NCBI RefSeq assembly: GCF_030936135.1
Contig: NC_082600.1
Span: 27,039,943 to 27,103,942 of the forward strand
Length of the DNA: 64,000 nt
Direction of reading: 5' to 3'
Source: Gavia stellata
Lineage: Eukaryota > Chordata > Aves > Gaviiformes > Gaviidae
Of the stretch, positions 55,101 to 64,000 are shown in pieces. The translations under genes and the position numbers were made by a program. Numbering within the stretch: the first letter of the stretch is position 1; every line of letters begins with the position of its first letter. Under the pieces are notes generated by a model, which had not been told where the DNA came from, made no database searches, and was given only the letters and a program-made list of their open reading frames with translations.

Positions 55101-58100
55101 CTGGAAGCTAAAGTTGAGAAAGGATTCTCGGACATAGAAAATAACAATTAAGAGAGCTGGGGGAGAGGAAGGAGGAGAGGATAGATAAATGCAAGTATTG
55201 TAGATGTAACTGATACCATGCAGGTGTAAAACAGAAATCCATAAAAGTAATGTAATAATGACAAGGTAAATAAGGTGTTACAAAAAAACCCCAACCAAAC
55301 AGGCCCTACATGTGAAAGATCTACATACAATAGCCCTAAATCCTGGTACAAATAAAGGAGCACTGAGGTTAATAGGGAGGAGGGTTTTACGTAGACGCCT
55401 CTACAATGTCTGTTTTCCCCATAAGACATTTAAACAGAACTGTAGCATTGGGAAAATCCCCTGCCATGACAACTCAGTTCTGCACTGTTAAGATTTAGCA
55501 CACAGGTATGTTATCAATACATACAACTGTAGTGTAGCTTTGGACATTCAGTGTGCCCCAGCACATGAATCCAACACCACAGTTCAAAATTACATGTGAT
55601 TCATCCACCATCTGACATTAAGACGTAGCATCCGCCCAGCCCATCTGCAAAATGGAAGAAGACTGACTCATGAAGGTAAACCCCTAGATAAAAATTGAGT
55701 TAATTAGTCTATAAGAAGTTACAAGGTGATTTCTGAGAAGCATCACTGAAGACATGCATCTTTGTGCCATTCCCTCTCTGGTAACAGTGCTTATCTGCTC
55801 CACATTAACTGTTCAGAGCTTGGCTTGGACGCATCCTGGGCGCAGGACGGAATCCCTGTGTGCATAGGGTTCAAGGGCAACATGTCAGTGACACTGCTGG
55901 AGGTTGGCTGCTGCTTCCAAAGGCAAAACTGCTCTTAAAATAAACCAAACTCTGTTGACAGTGACATCAGCAAAAAAACCAGCCAAACAAAAAAAATCCC
56001 AGTTGGTAACACTAAGTCAAAAAAAATGGTGCCTAGTTGCTACTGAGCATTCTTCTCCCTGAGATCAGCAAAAGCAGCACTTTACATATTACCCTATTTT
56101 CAAAACCTTTGTCTCTTATCACAGTTAGAAAGTCAGCAAAAAAAAGGAATCGACACTGAATGCTGAATTCCAATTCTTACTTTTTCGCAATGTATTTCTA
56201 CCCTTTTATAATTGCCAAAATTCCCAGTCTTGATTTTGCTGCTAATTTACATTCTCTTTGCCAGGGAAGATGCCGACCAGGTGCGTATTTGTAAAATATT
56301 TTAATAATGTTAATGACTTTAATCTCAATGCAATTTTAGTGCCTTTATTTCCAGAGGTCTTCCTTCTCCACAGCTGGTGTATCAAAGACAGGGAACAATG
56401 AAACCAGTAATATTAAAAAAAAAAAAAGCAAGCAACCTACCTAGTGCAGAACGTTAACAATTTTTCTGCAATACACAGACTCCATCTGTACATTCAGCTA
56501 TACTGAACTCTCTACTCACCAGGTCTATACAACTTGACACAAACACAGAAAAAAATAATAATCACAGCAAAGACTGAAACTTGAAAAATAGCAGTGCAGA
56601 AGGCTCTGGAGGCCACGTACAGGTCTTAAATCCCTGCTGGACTGGACTAATCCAGCTGGAGAACTAAATATAAAGGAAACTGATTTCAGCATCACACATT
56701 TATTTAAGTTTTATATAATACACACATCAGGTGCATTACACATTTGTTTATGATCTGTGCTAGAAAATGCATAAAAAACAGGTGCCCAATTATGTTAATT
56801 ATCACACAGAGAGAAGTACCTTATTTGTCTCTCCTGTACATCGAGGCTAACAAGTAGCTTCCACTGTTGAAAACAGGATTTCCCTCATCTTGATGCATGT
56901 AGCCAAGGACAAATTAAGATAAAAGGAAATGCCACGATAGTCCAGAAAAGGAAAGTCAATGTGTACTACAAGAGACAAGCTACACATCTTTGTCTTAGAA
57001 AGGCAAATCTCCTGGAAGAACTAATATACCAAAGTCTCAACCTAATGCATTCATCTAAGTAAGAGACTGATACGGAACTGCCGCACAAAGTATTTTCCAA
57101 GGCAATGACATCTGAAATCCATCCCTCTGTGAATAAAACCACCCAGATGAAGAACATATACGAATTACATTCCTGCAAAAATATAGTCACTTCATCACCA
57201 ACCCTGGACCTCGCATCAATTGCGCAGATTTATAAGTAAGGTGTATTTCTGAAGTTCTGTTTCACTAGGAATGGTAAACAACTGTCCATGAAGAGGAACA
57301 CAGCACCCGTATTTTCTGTTTACAGAACTTAACACCAAAACGGTCAGACGCTGAGAAGAAAAGTCTGAATAAAGAAAGAAATTTTGGAATACTCCTTGAG
57401 AAAGACAATCTCTACAAGATTGTTCAGCTATAACAGACACTGTTGAAGAACTCATCTCCAAAATTCTGACTGCACTGGATGCTGCTGCATCAGTGTATAT
57501 CGTGGAGAACAGCCTTTGAGAGAGAAATTCTCTGAACAACTGTGGCTTTTCAAATGAAATTCAAGACTAAGATTTAGATGCAAAATCCAAGAAACTATCA
57601 AAGCAGAATGCAAAGTGACAACATGATATGGTCAGCATTTTTGCATTTATCAAACAGTAAATCATGCCAGTCTTAACTTCTAGATAGTCCTTTTCTTCAA
57701 CGTAGCACATTGTAAGCCTAGCTTAGGAACAAGAGAAGGATGGAAATCCACAAGACTGCAACAATCTTCTACAAGCCAGTACTGGACACAACTGACAAAG
57801 GAGGTGATGGAGAAATATTTATCCCTGAAGGTCACAGGTTTCATGAGTTCCCCAAACTGACCCAAAGCCAAACAGTCACCTCTGGTTTTACTGAGGTAAA
57901 TCTAGCTTTTTAGTCAGATTTTTATTCTGCTCCAAGTTCATCTTCAAGTAGGAGGTACAGATGTGCACTATTAGCATACTACTAGCAACGCAGCATACTC
58001 ACCATGTTACTGTCTCTCCCCAACAGATTTGTAGATAAAAGGGTATCTGAATATTCTTCTCAAGCTACATCTGAAACACATATACCGTAATGAGGCTGTA

Positions 58101-60021
58101 ACAGACAGAATTTTAAGTAAAAATGAGGAAGTTTATACCCAAGTTTACTTTAGGGCCATCCCTTCAGCCTTACAGCAGATTCTCTCTGCCTGCTGGGAGA
58201 AGGGAAAGGAGATACAGACTGTTATATTCCTAATAAAGGAATATGTAGATTGTAAGCTCCTTGGAAAAGGGTATTCACATTCCTCCTTAACTATAAAGTA
58301 CCTACTGCAAAATGTGCAGTAATCGTATCACACATTGTGCAAACCTGTTTGAACCATTCACATTAGAGCTTCAAGTACGTTCCTTTGTGAGAGATCTCGG
58401 AAGCGTATCTGATCAAGCTGAAGTTCTGAGATTTCTTAGCCAGAGTGAAGTTAGCAGGTTCTTCTATCAGAAGTATCTTTAGTGCTTTGGTTTGGATATT
58501 CATCCTTATTTTTTTCATTCCAAGATGAAAAAAGCAAAAGATTCAATAAGAAACCTTGGAAGGCTTCAGAATTATTATTTCTTGCTACAATATTTTTAAA
58601 GACTCTACAATCCAAAAGCAGCTACTAGCAAGTTAAATCCTGTTTTCTATTAGACGTCAGCAGTTGTCAAACTTTTTAGCAGGATATAAAAAGACCATTT
58701 AATTTTTATGCCTCTCCTTAAGGCAGAAGATCTTGTTCCATATTTATGCAGCATGTAGGTTCAGTGGAGTGCAAAATCTTGACTGTGGACTGCAAGTGAT
58801 ACTCCACACATTAGTGCAATGTTAATCCACTGAAATTTTTTCCATAGGAAAGTGATGACTTTTTCTTTCATGAAGTAGAAGTTAATGGTTTAAAACTGTA
58901 TCAGGCAATATGAAACCACAAAAATTTAATTATAGTGGAAACAATTTCAAGCTTTTGTTTTTTCTCCAATTTAACCCTAACATGAAATCAAAGCTTTAGT
59001 GCCATCTGGTTGTCATTACCTGAAAAAACCTGATTTCTGTGTGACTCTAATTGAAGAGTACAATGAGATTTGCTTCTAGACAAGTTAATGAGTCCACGTC
59101 TTCTTCAAAGAAAAGAATTTGGCAACTTCAGTTCAAAGAAAATGGAAAAACAAACACCTCAAAGAATAGCAGTAAAGACTGATCGCTTGCAAAAGAGTTC
59201 TGAGCATTCACAGGTGAGTAAGTTGAAACAGTGTAGGTGTTTGTTGGTAAAGCTGTGTTTTCTGTGCTTCAAACAGTAATACAGTATTCTAGAAAAACCA
59301 GAAGCTATGTGTACAACGGCTAGTAACTGGATCAGCAACAGTAGTCAAACAAGACTTTTATTACTATCTGCATCAGACTTAACAAAACAGAATAAAAAGC
59401 TAATTTTTAAATGCTGCTTAAGACCTTGTCATCCACATATGTTGTAGTGCCAAATTGAAGTAATTGTCTGTATTACCTACCTGTCAAAACAAATATTCAT
59501 TTTTTTGCGGTTTAAGGCCATTTACACTCTGAAGCAGAGAAGAACTGCAGCTCTGTTCCCTTTCTGTGCTAATCCCCAGAGAAAAGTAACATCCTACAAG
59601 ATTTAAACAGAAGAAATCTTAGTTTTTGAAAGATGATTCTGGCATTTTTTGGGCAATGTTTCAGTTTACATGTAATCTGTTAATGACTTGTGCTTTTAAA
59701 GAGCATTAAAAAGTACTTTCAAATCACCCTTAACAGGCTTTTTCAAGACAAACTGCTTTCTAAATCAGCTTGCTCAACTATACTTTTGACCTGCAGACAA
59801 AAAATGTTAAGAATTAATTTCAGATTCTCCTCCACAAATATATACGCAGCCAGTTGCTAAAGCAGACACCTCAGACAGTGGAGTTACTAGCACATTCTAG
59901 TCACACAAGACAGATTCCAGCTCAGATAGAGTAAAACTAACTGAATTCCCGTGTTTCTTTTTTTTGTTTGTTTTGTTTTTACATAATTTAGATGGAGAGT
60001 TTTCAATTCTCAGGTTTTGGG

Positions 60022-60085
60022 TGGGTTGTGTTTTTTGTTGGGTTTTTGTTTGTTTGTTTTTTGTTTGTTTGTTTTGTTTTTTTCC
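60022..60085. repeat. T/G simple repeat (GTTT)n
   Basis: A run of GTTT and GTTTTTT units with few interruptions. On the minus strand it is A-rich. No flanking retroelement body was recognised. Confidence 0.85.
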
Positions 60086-63000
60086 CCAAGGAGTGCTGCA
60101 GTTGTAATTTCTCTCCAAAGACACGAACACCACAGGAACTGGTGAAGTGATAACAACCTTGCAGTCTTCATGTACTCCCCTGAGAGTTTTAACTGTTCAA
60201 ACACAGCAACTTCATATATGAATATACTGGTCACAGCAGACAGTTCAGATGCCATCCTAATAAAAAGCATCAGAAATTTCTTGTGTAAAGCTGAACATCC
60301 ATTCCTACATGTGTATCTTGGGCAGTTAAGGAAACAAACTTTGTCCCTGTACACACATACAAGGGAAGCAGTATGGAGAAATATTTGAATGACTGACACT
60401 CAAGAGCACAAGCCCTAGCAAAAGGCCTCCCCTCCCAAAGAGATTCCATCTGAGAGTTCCACAAGTCAGAAAAATATTAGGAAAAAAAAAAAAGAAACTG
60501 TGACATTTCCACCCAGGCCGCTTTAAGAATCTGCATATTAAAATCTTAAATCCTACGATTCAAAGAGACCAGAGCATCCTGACTGGAAACCTAACACAGA
60601 ATGGAAAACATAAGCGACGTCAAAATACTTTTGTCTCTCCATTTCCAGTAACTTGCTGTACTTTTTGTTTGGTAACAGTACTTGCGCTCACCTGGTTTAA
60701 GCAAAACCATGAATGAAAGAGCACATTCTGCTTCCAAACATTATTAATCAGCTAGAAAGTGATAATCCACCTGAATGAAATATTGCCATTACCAATTTTC
60801 CAACCTACATGCATGAGGAAGATTTCAGGCTCCAGGCTGCAGATCCAGTACCATGCAAATTTGGAAGTGGTTGAAAGAGACATCACAATTGCTGGAACAA
60901 TCCACTGGTAAGAATGAAACAAAAGAGTTTCACCATGAAAAAGGAAGTGATTAATCTTGAGCAGAAATCAGAGGAATTACTCGGTGTTCCTTTAGTTGGC
61001 TGAAGGATTCTGACTCGCACCTGTAGGAATGGATAAGCAGGAGAAGAGAAAACAACTTTGATTCAAGTTTTATGAGAGAATAAAGATGATTGCCCTAGAC
61101 ACTCAAAATAGAAAGAGAATTGTGCCATTCATATTTTAAATTCTACAAAATTTCTGTTCTTCCTCTTCTCATTCTACTTAAGAAAACTAAGTATAATCAG
61201 TCTTACACCACCACGTTGTAAGAACTTGAATTTCTTCTTACCCACTTATAATTCATGCTGCAAACATGCAGATCTCAACTGAGATGGCCACCTCTGCTCC
61301 TCAAATACATTATCTCATAGTATGCAGGTTGTCCTGGCGCAGTTTGATCCCAAATTGTCAGTGGACCTCAAGTTCAGTATTGAGACCTCATTTCCCAGAA
61401 GTAATCTGAGAAACACTAAATAACGAAGACAGGCATAATAAAAAAGAACCATGTACCCATCAGTATTTGGCTTCCTGAGGATGCAGACCGTGTGAATGTT
61501 CCAGAGGCAAAGAAAACTCTCAGTACTGCTTTCCCTTTCCAGTCCATGTACACCAAGTTACAATACGTCAAGAGAGTTCATGGGTTTCAGTTCAGTCAAC
61601 TCACAGTTAGCTAGCTGCATGCTGGCAGAGACATTAGAAACTTCATAGCAAAAAGCACAATTCGCCTCCAACCCAGATCAACCATGTTTTCTTCAAGTCC
61701 CAAGGTCTGTCCAATATTGCGTGGGTTTCCAAAATTTTGTGGCAGCAATATTAATAATAAAATGGCACAATCTGCTAAGGGAAATGGTGTCCGAAGGGCA
61801 TGAAATGATTCACCATGACAGCTGCGTTAAATAAACGGACAAAGAATATTTTTTCTTCCAGTAACAATAAATTTGTTTAGGTGGCAAAGAGCTGTCCCAC
61901 AGGCTGAATTACTTCATTCCTTTGAAAAAGGATTATCAGACTGTTCCAACGATGCTGAAATATCAAATTGGGAAAAAATTATTTTTGCTGGCAAGGTAGT
62001 ATTCTTCTCTCATTTAAAAGCACACTAATGGTAGATTATTCTTCTACAGGAAGCATACTTTCAAATGTGACTTGCAAATCATGATTCTTCATAACTTTTA
62101 ACTATTCAACTGAATTACATGCGGGCTTTTTGGGGATAGGTTAATATATTAGTTTCAGTGTAATATTACAATTCGACTTTTCCAATTCAATCCTTTCATA
62201 AAAACCACTACTGGATCTCCATGGTATCTAAATAGTTGTTCAGAGATTAAAAGGCTTCAGAATTAAAACAACACCTTACAAACAGACAATAACAGTGACG
62301 TATTTTGTTTACCAACAGACAGGGAAGGAACAATTAATGGACAGGGTTTGCAAAGATGACTGAAGCAAAGTCCAAAAAATATCAAACCCAACCTGATGGG
62401 TGAAAAGTGAAACTAACTTGTACCAACACCAATTCTTCCCTTCTAAAGACTGGGAACTAATAATGCAAGGTAGGTTGTTTATCTATGTTGATGTAAACAT
62501 TTAAGAAAGAGAAAACCATGACATTCCCAGAACTGATGTAATATTCTATGCTATATTTTCACTCTTCCATACCACAGTCAGACCGTCGTGCTTAATGAGC
62601 AATCTTACAGTAAAACACAAGGTGACTGAAGATGACAACTAAGCTCTATTCACATAGAAGCAGCATGTCTTAGGTTGCACACTCTCTTGCAAAAAGCACC
62701 TGTACTTCTACCATGAGACAGGTAGTTCCAATATTCTTAAAAAAAGCAAACAGTCTTGAGAAAAAATGAAGTGCCATAAGAAATTGTAATTCACAGAAAA
62801 TACTGTTTTAACAGTCAACTTTGCTCAAGAGGTATCAGCTCCATTCTGCAGCAGCTGATGATTTTTTCAGAGTTGTATTTTTAAGTGTGATGCACTGCAC
62901 AGAAACAGTCCAACTTAAGAGTTAGCACAATTGCATACATGGTCAAAGATGGATCATTATCCCAGAGCGCTGGATGTGCATTCCTATTTAGCCATCAATG

Positions 63001-63303
63001 AAAGTGGGTATATTCTTTCTGATCAGTGCTGTGAAAGGGTCTACTGCCAGTATCAGTGAGCAGATGATGCGTAAGAACTAAATCAGGATCAAAACTTCCT
63101 GGATTCCGTAGTGAAGGATTTTCCAGACAAAAGCAAGATCACTAATCACCAACCTCTGACTATGAGCCAAGCATGGGACTACCCAGCTATTCTCAGTTCT
63201 GTCAGCAGCAATTATGAATTTTTCCTTTTTGCTCAATTTCTTTACTCACTGAAGGACTACAGTATGTAGAATCTGTTACAGGTTGTAGTTCTGGCATAAG
63301 TTG

Positions 63304-63335
63304 TTTTTTTTTTTTGTTTTTTTTTTTTTTTTTTT
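63304..63335. repeat. poly-T tract with one interruption
   Basis: Long T tract broken by a single G. It could be a poly(A) tail on the minus strand, but no inserted gene copy was recognised beside it. Confidence 0.9.
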
Positions 63336-63978
63336 GAGAGCCACTTCCCATCAAGCAGATGAAGACCGACCTGCTAAACATTCAAACCAACTGAAACAAA
63401 TGGCAAATATTATGGAACAATATTTCTGTACTACAGAAATTGAAAAGTTTTGATATTCAGGGAACCAGGAAAACAACAACAACAAAAAACCCCAACCCCT
63501 TCAGCCCGTTCTGATCAAACAATCTGACAAACAGTTTGCAACAGTGTGTTTTCATAACTGAAATTTTGCCCTAAACTTGAAGATTGATACATTGTCTCTC
63601 TGTTCTCATCAGAGTAAAGTATAACTTCATATGTATTGCGTGCTCATCTCTCTTTAATTCTACATGCATCACAGAATAAGTAGTGTGACCCCTCTGGGTG
63701 TTATCTGCTAAAATATTTTTCAAAATTATTTTACAGTACACAATACGATCAGTTCTGTCACACGCTATCCATTTGCATGCTCCAGAAATATTATTTAGCC
63801 TGGAAAGGAAAATGTTAGAAAAGGATCTAGTTCAGGTGTATTACCAAAAATACAGACAAAACCATTATTAGTTCTTAAAAGTCAAGAAACAGCATCAACT
63901 TGTAACAATGGCATGCCACAACAACTCCAGTTTTGTTATGGACAACTGAGGATAGACTGAAACCCATTTTACACGTAC

Positions 63979-64000
63979 CTGAGACAGTAACTTCTCCGAA
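63979..64000 (-). CDS. possible partial exon at window edge
   Basis: On the minus strand the last 22 bases run into CTCAG|GTACGTGTA, a strong consensus splice donor with the junction between 63979 and 63978. All three frames of the 22 bases are open, so neither the frame nor the product can be told. Synteny suggests YLPM1, but the piece is too short to test. Confidence 0.25.

Larger units (their letters stand above)
52101..63978. other. 12-kb AT-rich noncoding tail, possibly the 3' part of a minus-strand gene
   Basis: From about 52.1 kb the base composition drops sharply in GC and stays low to the window end. No open frame on either strand exceeds about 130 codons or resembles a known protein. 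T-rich runs occur near 52135-52160, 60020-60085 and 63304-63335 on the + strand. In human, YLPM1 is the gene tail-to-tail with PROX2, so this may be YLPM1 intron or 3'UTR on the minus strand. I found no recognisable YLPM1 coding exon to prove it. Confidence 0.4.

Noticed and set aside
53576-57871. Minus-strand open frames of 60-107 codons as YLPM1 exons
   Set aside because: None is flanked by convincing splice sites or resembles YLPM1 or any other family I recognise; synteny alone is not enough for a gene call.
63304-63335. Poly-T tract as the tail of a processed gene copy on the minus strand
   Set aside because: No coding-like or retroelement sequence lies on the expected side and no target-site duplication is evident.
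1-64000. tRNA, rRNA, microRNA hairpin, CRISPR array or viral element
   Set aside because: Reading both strands I found no cloverleaf with A/B boxes, no convincing long precursor hairpin, no spaced direct-repeat array and no retroviral gag/pol/env or LTR sequence.

Overview
This is vertebrate nuclear DNA, almost certainly from a bird. It has compact introns, CpG-island promoters and a CR1-type LINE with the avian ATTCTATG-type 3' end, and the gene order is the tail-to-tail / head-to-head order of human 14q24.3 read backwards (PGF, RPS6KL1, DLST, PROX2). Four complete protein-coding genes were reconstructed exon by exon; in each, the splice phases close and the reading frame runs from ATG to stop.

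Layout. 1-6.6 kb: PGF (placental growth factor) on +, seven coding exons, with the 63-nt optional heparin-binding exon. 6.6-11.9 kb: a gene-free stretch that nevertheless holds one exon-sized fossil at 8621-8733. It aligns without gaps, from its splice acceptor onward, to PGF exon 3, so an ancient PGF/VEGF paralogue once sat here. 11.9-20.05 kb: RPS6KL1 on +, an MIT-domain pseudokinase with ten coding exons and one upstream 5'UTR exon. 22.05-39.6 kb: DLST on -, all fifteen coding exons of the E2 subunit of 2-oxoglutarate dehydrogenase, with a truncated CR1 LINE antisense in intron 10. 41.5-48.75 kb: PROX2 on +, four coding exons ending in the homeo-prospero domain. Its first coding intron has the signature of the minor (U12) spliceosome. 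48.75-63.98 kb: no coding sequence found; from about 52 kb the base composition becomes AT-rich. A single splice-donor-like junction at 63978 on the minus strand suggests that a minus-strand gene enters from the right edge. YLPM1 is the neighbour expected from synteny, but nothing in the sequence proves it.

The genes do not form a functional unit. They are a conserved syntenic block: a secreted angiogenic ligand, a scaffold-like pseudokinase, a mitochondrial TCA-cycle enzyme and a homeodomain transcription factor. RPS6KL1 and DLST converge, with polyadenylation signals about 2 kb apart. DLST and PROX2 diverge from separate GC-rich regions.

The items most worth following up are: (1) the PGF-like exon fossil at 8.6 kb, whose pattern of synonymous change implies a long coding life; (2) the U12-type AT-AG intron of PROX2, with a possible nested U2 intron resembling the Drosophila prospero twintron; (3) PGF exon 6, whose splice donor overlaps a stop codon; (4) an in-frame open extension in DLST intron 7, matching the position of the human MIRTD transcript.
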